A DNA stretch of 64,000 nucleotides from contig NZ_CP107976.1 in assembly GCF_036099295.1 (NCBI RefSeq), forward strand, positions 2,914,001 through 2,978,000. The letters run 5' to 3'. The notes beneath the pieces are model-generated. The model had not been told where the DNA came from. It worked only from the letters and a program-made list of their open reading frames with translations, and did no database searches. Below are positions 23,177-31,566 of this stretch, piece by piece (the stretch's first letter is position 1; each line of letters begins with the position of its first letter). Origin of the DNA: Streptomyces sp. NBC_00358 (GTDB lineage Bacteria; Actinomycetota; Actinomycetes; Streptomycetales; Streptomycetaceae). The position numbers and the translations under genes were made by a program.

Positions 23177-26100
23177 ATGAGCGCGCACGAGGCGAACGGG
23201 ACGGAACCGGCCGCTCCACTGCTCCGGCTGCGCCTTTTCGGCGGGTTTCACGCGACTCGCGACAGCGGTCCCCCGCTCGCCGAGAAATGGCCGCGGCCCG
23301 GCGCCCGCGCCCTGGTCAAGCTCCTCGCCGTCGTCCCCGGCCACCGGCTCCACCGCGGCCAGGCCATGGACGTCTGCTGGCCCGACGCCGACCCCCAGGC
23401 CGCCGCCGGCAGCCTCCGGGTCGCCCTGCACGCGGCCCGGCACGCCCTGGAACCCGAACTCGCCAGGCGCGCCGCCTCCTCGTACCTGATCTCCGACGGG
23501 ACGCTGCTCCGCCTCGACCCGGCCACGGTGCGGATCGACGCCGACGACGCCGAGACGGCTGCCCGGGCCGCCCTCGCCGACGGCGACGTGGCCGAACTGA
23601 GCGACGCGCTGGGCCGGTTCACCGGTGAGATCCTGCCGGAGGACCGTTACGCGAGCTGGGCCGAGGAACGACGCGGGCAACTCGCCCTGCTGCGTGAGCA
23701 GTTGCTGCTCCGGCTCGCCGAAGGGCAACTGGAGCGGGGTGCCGCCTCCGAAGCGGCGGCCGTGGCCGAACAGGTCCTCGCCCTCAGCCCGACCGAGGAA
23801 CTGGCCCACCGCGTCCTCATCGACGCCCTGCTGCGCCAGGGACTGCGCCGCCAGGCCGTACGCCGGTACCACGTGTGCCACGAGGTCCTGTCGGCGGAAC
23901 TCGGGGTACGGCCGGGCCCCGAGACGGAGCGGCTGCACCGGGCGGCCCTGGCCGCGGCACCCGCCCCCGTCCCCGCGGCCCCGTCGCTCCCCGCCCCGCT
24001 CCGGGCCACCCGCACCGAGCCGCCGTTGCGCGGCCGGGACGCCGTGCTCGACCGGCTTCTCACGGCGGACGGACCGCCGGTCACCCTGCTCACCGGCGAG
24101 GCGGGCGTGGGCAAGACCCGCCTGGTGAGCGAGGTCGCCCGGCGTGCCGCCGCGGACGGCACGGCCGTGCTGTGGGGCGGCGGCCAGGACTCCGAGGGAC
24201 ACACGCCGTACGGGGCGTTCGCGGAGGCGCTGGAGGGCTGGCTCGCCGAACACAGCGCCGACGAGCGGGCCCGGGTCGGCTCCGAGTACCCCGAACTGGC
24301 CTCGTTCCTCCCGTCGCTGGGGCAGGTGGGAACCTCCGGTGAGCGCAGTCCGGAGGAGGAACGGGACCGGCTGTTCCGTGGCATCACGGCACTGCTCGGC
24401 GACCTCGCCGCGGCCCGCCCGGTGCTGGTCGTCCTCGACGATCTGCACGCCGCCGACACGGACTCGTACCGCCTGCTCGGTCATCTGGCCCGTCGGGCCG
24501 TGGAGCGGGACACCGCCCTGCGGTTCCTGGCGACCTACCGCGAGGAGGAGCTGCCCGACGGCGACGCGCGCCGCTCGGCCGTGGCCTCCCTCCTGCGCCG
24601 ACGCCACGGCGCACGCGAGGAGTTGAGCCGGCTCGACAAGGAGGCGTGCCTGGCCGTCGTCCGTGACGCGGCCACGGACCCCTCGGACGAGGACCGGGTC
24701 CACCGGGTATGGGAGCTCTCCCTCGGCAACCCGCTGTTCGCCCTCGAACTCGCCCACGGCCCGGCCGCCGAGGAGGGCGAGGGTCTCGCCCCCGAAGGTG
24801 TACGGGGGCTGGTGGCCGACCGGCTCGTACGGCTCGACACGGACGCGCGCCGCGTCGTCGAGGCGCTCGCCGTGGCGGGCGGCGACACCGCGCTGTCCGA
24901 ACTGCTCGATGTCGCCGAACACGGGCTGCACCCCCCGGTCGCCGGGGCCGCGGCGGCCGACGCCCTGGAGCAGGCCATCGCCGCCTCGCTGGTCGAGGAA
25001 CGGCCCGTCGTGGTGGCCGGACGGTCCGAGGAAGGGGTGGCCTTCCGGCATCCGCTGGTCCGGCTCACCTGCTACGAACAACTCGCGGGAGTCCGCCGCA
25101 GGCAACTGCACGCCGCGTTCGCGCAGGCGGTCAGACGGCGCCGGCCCGACGCCGTCGACACCCTGGCCTCCCACTTCGCCCGCGCCGACGACCCGCGCGC
25201 GGCCGAGTACCTGCGCCGAGCGGCGGAGCGGGCCGCGGCCCTGTACGCGAACGACACCGCCGACCGCTACTACCGCGACCTGGTGGCCCGGCTGGACGTC
25301 GACGCGGCCCGCGCCCGGCTCGCCCACGCCCATGTCCTGCGGAGAATGGGCCACTTCGAGCAGGCGGCCGACGCCCTGCGGCTCTCCCTGGCGGAGTTCG
25401 AGCGGCGCGAGGACGGTGACGAAGCCGTCCTCGCCTCGGCGCTGCTCGCCGAGACCCTGGCCAGGACGAGCGCCCCGGCAGCCGCCCGCCGCACGCTGCG
25501 GGAGCACCCGGTGACCGCGGACACCGGTCCGGAACCGGCCGCGAGTCACTTCCTCGCCCTGTCGGTGGTCCGCTGCGTCCAGGGGCGGTACACGTCCGGG
25601 CACGAGGCCGCCCGGCAGGCCCTGGCCGCGGCGCGGAACGTGCCGGGAGGGTCCGGGCAGCGGCTGGTGGCCCGCGCCTTCGCGATGCAGGCCGCCAACC
25701 TCGGGCTCGCCGGCCGCTTCGACCAGGCACGCGAAGCGGGCGACCAGGCGCTGGCGCCGGCCGAGGCGTACGGAGATCCGACCCTGCTGGGCTCGGTCCT
25801 GTCGATGCTGCGCGAGAACGCGCGGCGGGCGGGAAGACTGCGGGAGGCCGTCGACATCGGAACCCGCGCGCTCGGCCTCGCCGAACAGTCCGGCGATCCG
25901 ACCGCCGCCGCGTTCGAGCGGGCGAACCTCGCCGAACTGCGGCTCCTGCTCGAAGAGCCCGAACCGGCCCGCGTCCTGGCCGAGCAGGCCGTGGCGGGCG
26001 CGCGGGCGTACGACGCCTGGTGCCTTCCGTACGCCCTCGCGACACTGGCCCGCGTGCGGGTCCTCGCGGGCGCGCCGGCGGAGGCCACCGCCCTCCTGGA

Positions 26101-26518
26101 CCGTGCCGGGGCGGAGGCCGCCGCGCTCGGCGACCGGCAGGCGGAGCACGAGGTGCGCACCGCGCGTGCCGAACTCGCGCTGCACGCCCGCCGTCCGCAG
26201 GACGTGCTGCGCGCCCTGGACGGACACACCGGCGACGCGCCCGTGCTGGTGGCCTGGGCGGAGCTCCTGTCGGGACGGGCCGAGGCGGCGCTGCGGCTCG
26301 CCCGCGCCGAGGTGTCACGGGCCGAGCGCACCGGGGAACGTCTCGCCGAGGTCGAGGCCCGGATCGCCCTCGGGACCTCCCTGTCCCGACTGGCGCGTCC
26401 CGGGGAGGGCGGAAAGGAACTGACGCGGGCCGAGTCACTGGCCGGGGTACTGCCGTATCCCGCCGGAACACGCCGGGCGGCCCGGGCCCGGGACCTGCTG
26501 CGCGACGCGCGACGGTGA
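23177..26518 (+). CDS. large SARP/AfsR-like regulator with BTAD and NTPase domains
   Basis: Cytosolic regulator of about 1113 residues. The N-terminal ~100 residues (LRLRLFGGFHATRD...) form a winged-helix transcription-factor-like domain. A BTAD domain follows (about 100-260; EELAHRVLIDALLRQGLRRQAVRRY), then an AAA/STAND NTPase with Walker A GEAGVGKTRL (~305) and Walker B VLVVLDDLHAAD. The C-terminal ~450 residues are Ala/Leu/Glu-rich helical TPR-like repeats. There is no LuxR-type helix-turn-helix at the end. The start MSAHEANG at 23177 is preferred; GTG at 23153 is upstream. Family members control secondary metabolism or exported enzymes; the exported pair upstream is a candidate target. 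Confidence 0.85.
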   Translation: MSAHEANGTEPAAPLLRLRLFGGFHATRDSGPPLAEKWPRPGARALVKLLAVVPGHRLHRGQAMDVCWPDADPQAAAGSLRVALHAARHALEPELARRAASSYLISDGTLLRLDPATVRIDADDAETAARAALADGDVAELSDALGRFTGEILPEDRYASWAEERRGQLALLREQLLLRLAEGQLERGAASEAAAVAEQVLALSPTEELAHRVLIDALLRQGLRRQAVRRYHVCHEVLSAELGVRPGPETERLHRAALAAAPAPVPAAPSLPAPLRATRTEPPLRGRDAVLDRLLTADGPPVTLLTGEAGVGKTRLVSEVARRAAADGTAVLWGGGQDSEGHTPYGAFAEALEGWLAEHSADERARVGSEYPELASFLPSLGQVGTSGERSPEEERDRLFRGITALLGDLAAARPVLVVLDDLHAADTDSYRLLGHLARRAVERDTALRFLATYREEELPDGDARRSAVASLLRRRHGAREELSRLDKEACLAVVRDAATDPSDEDRVHRVWELSLGNPLFALELAHGPAAEEGEGLAPEGVRGLVADRLVRLDTDARRVVEALAVAGGDTALSELLDVAEHGLHPPVAGAAAADALEQAIAASLVEERPVVVAGRSEEGVAFRHPLVRLTCYEQLAGVRRRQLHAAFAQAVRRRRPDAVDTLASHFARADDPRAAEYLRRAAERAAALYANDTADRYYRDLVARLDVDAARARLAHAHVLRRMGHFEQAADALRLSLAEFERREDGDEAVLASALLAETLARTSAPAAARRTLREHPVTADTGPEPAASHFLALSVVRCVQGRYTSGHEAARQALAAARNVPGGSGQRLVARAFAMQAANLGLAGRFDQAREAGDQALAPAEAYGDPTLLGSVLSMLRENARRAGRLREAVDIGTRALGLAEQSGDPTAAAFERANLAELRLLLEEPEPARVLAEQAVAGARAYDAWCLPYALATLARVRVLAGAPAEATALLDRAGAEAAALGDRQAEHEVRTARAELALHARRPQDVLRALDGHTGDAPVLVAWAELLSGRAEAALRLARAEVSRAERTGERLAEVEARIALGTSLSRLARPGEGGKELTRAESLAGVLPYPAGTRRAARARDLLRDARR

Positions 26519-26562
26519 GCCCGTCCCCGCCCGGCACCCACGTTCCCTGATGCCGGGGGCGC

Positions 26563-26581
26563 GTGTATCGCGGGTGTATCG
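26563..26581 (+). promoter_or_regulatory. direct repeat upstream of vanZ-like gene (response-regulator site candidate)
   Basis: GTGTATCG occurs at 26563-26570 and again at 26574-26581, an 11-bp period, one helical turn. OmpR/PhoB-type regulators commonly bind such head-to-tail repeats. It lies about 45-65 bases before the VanZ-like gene, which is followed by an OmpR-type regulator and its kinase, so feedback control is plausible. Confidence 0.5.
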
Positions 26582-26627
26582 AAAATCGCATACGCCGCCG
26601 CAACGGCCCACCGTCTCTCATGAGGAC

Positions 26628-27338
26628 ATGGACCACAACGCATCCCTGCCGGCACCACCACGCCGCCTGCGCCGGATCGTGCTGCTCGGCCTGGCGATCC
26701 TCGGCTCCGCGGGCGCCGCCTTCGTCGTACGGCGGCCGCTCATGATGTCCGCCCCTGTGTGCGCGGCCGGCCGGTGGCACGGCTGCTTCGACACCTTCAA
26801 CGGTGTGGTGCTCATGACCCTGGCCGCGCTGCCGTTGGCCCTGCTCGTGGTGTGGGTCCTGGCCCGCGTCCGGCGTGCCGCGGGCGTCGCACCGGCGCGG
26901 GCGTGGCGGATGTCGCTGGCCGAGGTGGGCATGGTCCACGGGACGGTGCCGTTCCTGTGGCTGACCATGATGCCGGGCGCCGGACCGGGCACCGCTGCAC
27001 GCCGGGTGAGCCTGGTGCCGCTGCGGGACCTGGTCACGATGGGACCGCTCGGGATCGCCGGCAACCTGCTGGTCCTCGCGTCGCTGGGGTTCTTCGCGCC
27101 GATGCGGTTCGCGGCGCTGGCGTCCGTGCCGCGGATCCTGGCCCTCGGGGTGGGCTGCTCAACCCTGATCGAGACCGCGCAGTACGTCCTGTGGCTGGAC
27201 CGGGTGTCCTCCGTGGACGACGTACTGGTCAACACCGTCGGCGCCGTGCTGGCCGCGCTGGCTTCGCGCCGCTGGTGGCGCACCGCTGCGGAGGTGCCGT
27301 CGGACCGGCCCCGCCCCGCGCCGGCACCGGTGGGCTGA
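26628..27338 (+). CDS. VanZ-like family membrane protein
   Basis: Integral membrane protein of 236 residues with about five hydrophobic segments: IVLLGLAILGSAGAAFVV, VVLMTLAALPLALLVVWVL, the MVHGTVPFLWLTMM region, IAGNLLVLASLGFF and the C-terminal VLVNTVGAVLAAL. The family signature is visible in NLLVLASLGFFAPM, STLIETAQYVLWL (Glu-Thr-Gln) and the terminal VDDVLVNTVGA. VanZ relatives affect teicoplanin response in enterococci, and the role here is unknown. The start MDHNASL is close to AGGA; upstream in-frame starts exist. It precedes the two-component pair at 27407. Confidence 0.82.
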   Translation: MDHNASLPAPPRRLRRIVLLGLAILGSAGAAFVVRRPLMMSAPVCAAGRWHGCFDTFNGVVLMTLAALPLALLVVWVLARVRRAAGVAPARAWRMSLAEVGMVHGTVPFLWLTMMPGAGPGTAARRVSLVPLRDLVTMGPLGIAGNLLVLASLGFFAPMRFAALASVPRILALGVGCSTLIETAQYVLWLDRVSSVDDVLVNTVGAVLAALASRRWWRTAAEVPSDRPRPAPAPVG

Positions 27339-27394
27339 GCCACGCGTCCGGTGTGCGCGGGTCGTTGCATACGTCGGCGATATCGCGCGCTGCT

Positions 27395-27406
27395 TAGGCT
27401 TCAGCC
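27395..27406 (+). promoter_or_regulatory. leaderless-type -10 element of response regulator gene
   Basis: TAGGCT (27395-27400) is followed by exactly six bases to the ATG at 27407, and no Shine-Dalgarno sequence lies upstream of that ATG. No clear -35 is seen at 16-18 bases. Confidence 0.5.
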
Positions 27407-28159
27407 ATGCGTGTACTGATCGTGGAGGACGAGCCCTACCTTGCCGAGGCCGTCCGTGACGGTCTGCGGCTGGAGGCGATCGCCGCCGACATCGCCGGTG
27501 ACGGCGACTCCGCGCTGGAGCTGCTGAGCATCAACTCCTACGACCTCGCGGTCCTCGACCGTGACATCCCCGGCCCGTCCGGCGACGAGGTCGCCCGGCG
27601 TATCGTCGCCTCCGGCAGCGGCATCCCGATCCTCATGCTCACCGCCGCCGACCGGATCGACGACAAGGCTTCCGGGTTCGGGCTCGGCGCCGACGACTAC
27701 CTCACCAAACCGTTCGAGCTGCGGGAACTCGTCATGCGGCTGAGGGCGCTCGACCGCAGACGCGCGCACGCCCGGCCCCCGGTCCGCGAGATCGCGGGCC
27801 TGCGGCTGGACCCCTTCCGGCGGGAGGTCTCGCGCGACGGACACCATGTCGCCCTCACCCGGAAGCAGTTCGCCGTGCTGGAAGTCCTCGTCGCGGCCGA
27901 AGGCGGTGTCATCAGCGCCGAGGAGCTGCTGAGGCGGGCCTGGGACGAGAACGCCAACCCCTTCACCAACGCCGTGCGCATCACGGTCTCCGCACTGCGC
28001 AAACGGCTCGGCGAACCCTGGATCATCGCCACCGTGCCCGGCGTCGGCTACCGGATCGACTCCGGGACCGGCGACGGGAGGGACACCGGCGTGGACACCG
28101 GTACGGGCGGCATCGCCCCCGGCGGGGACAGCACCGGCACCGGCGGCGCGCGTGCCTAG
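27407..28159 (+). CDS. OmpR/PhoB-family response regulator
   Basis: DNA-binding response regulator, 250 residues. The receiver domain has VEDEPYLAEAV at the start, the phospho-acceptor Asp in DLAVLDRDIPG (~50), the Thr/Ser switch in ILMLTAADR, and the invariant Lys in LTKPFELREL (~101). The winged-helix domain runs from about 125 to 222 (LTRKQFAVLEVLV, ITVSALRKRLGEP, TVPGVGYRID). The last ~25 residues are a Gly/Thr/Asp-rich tail. The gene overlaps the kinase gene by eight bases. It probably controls the VanZ-like gene upstream. Confidence 0.92.
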   Translation: MRVLIVEDEPYLAEAVRDGLRLEAIAADIAGDGDSALELLSINSYDLAVLDRDIPGPSGDEVARRIVASGSGIPILMLTAADRIDDKASGFGLGADDYLTKPFELRELVMRLRALDRRRAHARPPVREIAGLRLDPFRREVSRDGHHVALTRKQFAVLEVLVAAEGGVISAEELLRRAWDENANPFTNAVRITVSALRKRLGEPWIIATVPGVGYRIDSGTGDGRDTGVDTGTGGIAPGGDSTGTGGARA

Positions 28160-29237
28160 ACGCCCAGGGCTCAGCGCGCGGCTGAGACTCGCCCTCAGCT
28201 ACGCCGGGTTCCTCGCCGTCGCCGGAGCTCTCCTGCTGACCGTCGTGTGGGTGTTCCTGCTGCGCTACGTACCCGACAACTCCCAGGGCCTTCTCGGGGT
28301 CTCGCCCAACCGCTATCTCCTTGAGCACACCTTCGCCCCCGCCGCGGCCGAGGCGATGCTCTTCCTGCTCGTGTTCGGTCTCCTCGGGGGATGGATCCTC
28401 GCCGGCCGGATGCTCGCACCGCTCACGCAGATCACGGCCGCGGCACGCCTGGCCGGGAACGGGTCGCTGTCCCACCGGATCCGCATGAAGGGCCGCCAGG
28501 ACGAATTCCGTGAGCTCTCCGACGCGTTCGACTCGATGCTCGAACAACTCGAATCCCATGTCGCGGAGCAGCGGAGGTTCGCCGCGAACGCCTCCCACGA
28601 ACTGCGCACCCCGCTGGCCGTCTCGCGGACGCTCCTCGACGTCGCCCGCAAGGACCCCACGCGGGACAGGGGCGAACTCATCGAGCGCCTGCACGCTGTC
28701 AATACGCGGGCGATCGACCTCACCGAGGCACTCCTGCTGCTCAGCCGCGGCGACCGCGGGAACTTCACCCGCGAGAGCGTCGACCTCTCCCTCCTCGCCG
28801 AGGAAGCCGCCGAAACGCTGCTCCCCCTCGCCGAACGGCGCGGGATCACCCTGGACGTCACCGGCGGGCCGGCCCGGACCAGCGGCTCCGCGGAGCTCCT
28901 GCTGCGGATGACGGCGAACCTCGTCCAGAACGCCATCGTCCACAACCTCCCCGCCGGCGGCACCGTCACGGTCCGCACCGAGGAGCACGGCGACACGAGC
29001 GTGCTTCGGGTGGAGAACACGGGCCGTCCGCTCCCACCGGAACTGGTACCGACCCTCACCGAACCCTTCCAGCGCGGAGCGGCACGGGTACGCACGGACG
29101 AGCACGCCGGCGTGGGCCTCGGCCTGGCCATCGTGCACAGCGTCGTCCGCGCCCACGACGGGACCCTCGGCCTCGCCCCCCGCCCGTCCGGCGGCCTCGT
29201 CGTCACGGTCCGGCTTCCGCGCGGTTCCTGGGGATAG
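28152..29237 (+). CDS. HAMP-domain sensor histidine kinase
   Basis: Membrane sensor kinase of 361 residues, partner of the upstream regulator. Two helices (about 14-38 and 72-94) flank a very short extracytoplasmic segment of ~30 residues, so it likely senses within or at the membrane. A HAMP domain follows (LAPLTQITAAARLAG), then the H-box ASHELRTPL with the phosphorylated His, N-box LVQNAIVHN, and G-box GVGLGLAIVHSV. The GTG start lies in the end of the regulator gene. The short loop resembles intramembrane-sensing kinases that detect envelope stress or antibiotics. Confidence 0.9.
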   Translation: MPRRPGLSARLRLALSYAGFLAVAGALLLTVVWVFLLRYVPDNSQGLLGVSPNRYLLEHTFAPAAAEAMLFLLVFGLLGGWILAGRMLAPLTQITAAARLAGNGSLSHRIRMKGRQDEFRELSDAFDSMLEQLESHVAEQRRFAANASHELRTPLAVSRTLLDVARKDPTRDRGELIERLHAVNTRAIDLTEALLLLSRGDRGNFTRESVDLSLLAEEAAETLLPLAERRGITLDVTGGPARTSGSAELLLRMTANLVQNAIVHNLPAGGTVTVRTEEHGDTSVLRVENTGRPLPPELVPTLTEPFQRGAARVRTDEHAGVGLGLAIVHSVVRAHDGTLGLAPRPSGGLVVTVRLPRGSWG

Positions 29238-29279
29238 GTCCTCGCGGGGCCTGGACCGTCGAGGAGGTCCGCCCGTGGT

Positions 29280-30506
29280 TCACAGCCCGGCTATCGCGTT
29301 CCAGCGCTTGGCGAACTCCGTGCGCTCGGTGGACGTGATGTCCCGGGCGATCGCGAGGCGCTCGCGCATGGTCGCGTCCGGGAAGATCAGCGGGTCCTCG
29401 GCGAGGGCCGCGGTGTCCTTGTCCTTGGAGGAGGCGAGGACGTCCTGGGCGGCGGGGACCGGACAGACGTAGTTGACCCAGGCGGCCAGCTCCGCGGCGA
29501 CCTCCGGCTGGTAGTAGAAGTCGATGAGCTTCTCGGCGTTCGCCTTGTGCCGGGCCAGGTTCGGGATCATCAGCGACTCGGCCCACAACTCGGCGCCCTC
29601 CTCGGGGACGACGAAGCGGATGTCGGGGTCGTCGGCCTGGAGCTGGATCACATCGCCCGAGTAGGCCTGGCAGGCCAGTACGTCCCCGCCCGCGAGGTCC
29701 TTGATGTAGTCGTTGCCGGTGAAGCGGCGGATCTGGCCGCGGCGCACCTGCTTCTCGACCTGATCGCACACCTGGTGGAAGTCGTCGGGCCGCCACTTCG
29801 TGATGTCGACGCCGTTGCCCTGCATGAGCAGCGCGAACGCCTCGTCCAGGCCGGAGAGCAGGGTGACCCGGCCCTTGAGGTCGTCGGCCCACAGATCCGA
29901 GACGTGCCGGATCTCCCGGCCGACCTTGCGGCGGTTGTACGCGATGCCGGTGATCCCCGACTGCCACGGCACGGAGGCCTTGCGGCCGGGGTCGAAGGCG
30001 GGCGAGCTCAGCAGCGGATCGAGGTACCTGGCGACGTTCGGCTGCCGGGACCGGTCCATCTCCTGGACCCAGCCGAGCCGGACGAAACGGGCGCACATCC
30101 AGTCGCTGATGACGATGAGGTCGCGGCCGGTCCGCTGGTGGTTCATCAGGGACGGGCTGATCTTGCCGAAGAACTCGTCGTTGTCGTTGATCTCCTCGAT
30201 GTAGTCGACGGAGATCCCGGTGCGCTTCTGGAATGCCTCCAGCGTCGGGCGCCGGGTGGTGTCCTTGTCATCGGTGTCGATGTACAGCGGCCAGTTCGCC
30301 CAGGTCAGTCGCTTGTCCGTGGCCGAGAGGTCGGCTCCGGCGCGATCGCCCGGTCCCACGTACGCCGCCGGTACCCCGCATCCCGCCAGGGCTCCGAGCG
30401 CGGCACCACCGCCCAGGGCGCGCAGCAGGGACCGGCGGGACGGGGGCGGGGTCTTCCGATTCACTGGCACGCGCGAAGCATGTCCAACCGGGCCCGGTCC
30501 GGACAA
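29280..30506 (-). CDS. orphan polyamine-type substrate-binding lipoprotein (second PotD-like)
   Basis: Solute-binding protein, up to 408 residues, paralogous to the one at 2517-3764. Shared features are a Tat/lipoprotein signal (SRRSLLRALGGG, lipobox LAGC), WANWPLYID, EEINDNDEFFGK, RRFTGNDYIKD and LIDFYYQPEVAAEL. The TTG start at 30506 gives a long n-region; GTG codons at 30470 and 30464 are shorter alternatives. No permease or ATPase genes adjoin it, so it may share the PotABC membrane complex encoded at 1-2511 or act as a sensor. It neighbours the aminotransferase and dehydrogenase genes for amine catabolism. Confidence 0.85.
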   Translation of the reverse strand: MSGPGPVGHASRVPVNRKTPPPSRRSLLRALGGGAALGALAGCGVPAAYVGPGDRAGADLSATDKRLTWANWPLYIDTDDKDTTRRPTLEAFQKRTGISVDYIEEINDNDEFFGKISPSLMNHQRTGRDLIVISDWMCARFVRLGWVQEMDRSRQPNVARYLDPLLSSPAFDPGRKASVPWQSGITGIAYNRRKVGREIRHVSDLWADDLKGRVTLLSGLDEAFALLMQGNGVDITKWRPDDFHQVCDQVEKQVRRGQIRRFTGNDYIKDLAGGDVLACQAYSGDVIQLQADDPDIRFVVPEEGAELWAESLMIPNLARHKANAEKLIDFYYQPEVAAELAAWVNYVCPVPAAQDVLASSKDKDTAALAEDPLIFPDATMRERLAIARDITSTERTEFAKRWNAIAGL

Positions 30507-30552
30507 TGGACGCTGCGTCGACCAGTCGCCCGCCGACCCGACACCCTGTCGA

Positions 30553-31505
30553 TCAGTTTCCGGCCCTCTCGAAGACCGGGGGCGCTTCGGCCGATTCCGG
30601 CCGGGGAGCGGGCGGTGCGCAGGCGGGGAACGTGACCTTCACCGTCAGGCCGCCCCGCGGACGGGGCCATGCCTCGACGGTGCCGCCGTGAGCGGTGGCC
30701 ACGGCCGTGACGATGGACAGACCGAGGCCCAGTCCCTCGCGATGACGGCCCTTCCCGCCCGACCGGGGCCGAGGGTGCGCGCGGGTCCGTTCCGCGCCCA
30801 GGCGCCGGAACGGCTGGAAGAGTCCGGCCACCTGCTCGCGCGGGATCACCGGGCCCGTGTTGTCGATCCGCAGGACGGGTCGGCCCGCCTCCGTTCCGGT
30901 CCACAGCCGAACCCAACTCTCGCCGTTCTCCGGGCTGTTGTGCCGTACGGCGCTGTCCGCGAGGTTGACCACCAGGCACTCGACGAGCTGAGGGTCACCC
31001 AGGACGGACGCGGGTCCCAGGTCGGCCCGCACCCGCGGCCCTCCGTCCTCGGACCCGCCACTCTCGGACCCGGCATTCTCGGACCCGGCATTCTCGGACC
31101 CGGCGTCCACCGCCGCGTCCGGCAGCCGTCCCCGCACCATCTCGGCGAGGTCGATGAACTCCCGGCGCTGGAGCCCCCGTTGGCTGCGCGCGAGCGTCAG
31201 CAGGGCGTCGATCAGCCGGACCTGTTCCTGCCCGGCCGCCCGCACCCGCAGGCACGCGGCCCGCAGGCTCGCCACCGACGGCCCGGGATCGGCGAGCGCG
31301 ACGTCCACGATGGCCTGCTGGAGCGTGAGAGGGGTGCGCAGTTCGTGCGAGGCGTTGGCGACGAACTGCTGCTGCGCCTCGAACGCGCCCTCCAGCCGCC
31401 CCAGTACGTCGTCGAAGGTGTCCGCCATCGCCTTGAGTTCGTCCTCGGGGCCCGGTACGGCCAGTCGCTGGCGGAGGTTGTCCGCGGAGATCCGCCGGGC
31501 GGGAA
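30553..31505 (-). pseudogene. truncated sensor histidine kinase (5' part missing)
   Basis: The open frame from ATG 31428 encodes a kinase core: H-box NASHELRTPL, N-box-like LVVNLADSAVRHN, G-box GLGLGLSIVTAVA. Upstream, in the same frame and without a start codon, the sequence reads RRISADNLRQRLAVPGPEDELKAM, the second half of a HAMP domain. It stops at the hairpin at 31506-31550. All membrane segments, the sensor domain and any response regulator are absent, so the 5' half has been deleted. An AGSEN-type repeat (15-bp units) lies in the middle. A soluble remnant could still be made from 31428, but I regard it as decaying. Confidence 0.75.
31048..31107 (-). repeat. four 15-bp tandem repeats in kinase remnant
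   Basis: Units of the form CTCGGACCCGGCATT at 31048, 31063, 31078 and 31093; the two middle copies are identical. Being in frame they encode (A/G)GSE(N/S/D) repeats. The expansion sits in the linker between the dimerisation and ATP-binding parts. Confidence 0.8.
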
Positions 31506-31550
31506 CACCGCGGCCCCGGACGGGATCAGCTCCCGTCCGGGGCCGCGGTG
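31506..31550 (-). terminator. long hairpin terminating the second dehydrogenase gene
   Basis: A perfect 20-bp stem (31506-31525 with 31531-31550) with loop TCAGC, beginning 16 bases after the stop of the dehydrogenase gene (31567). The stem is made of CACCGCGGCCCCGGACGGGA and its complement. It marks the boundary at which the kinase remnant ends. Confidence 0.88.
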
Positions 31551-31566
31551 GTTCACGCCGTACGTA

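Noticed and set aside
19910..26227. 2105-codon minus-strand open frame
   Set aside because: It is antisense to the subtilisin, FG-GAP and SARP genes, all with clear domains; high-GC codon bias leaves stops rare in the complementary frame. Composition is repetitive Arg/Gly/Val-rich.
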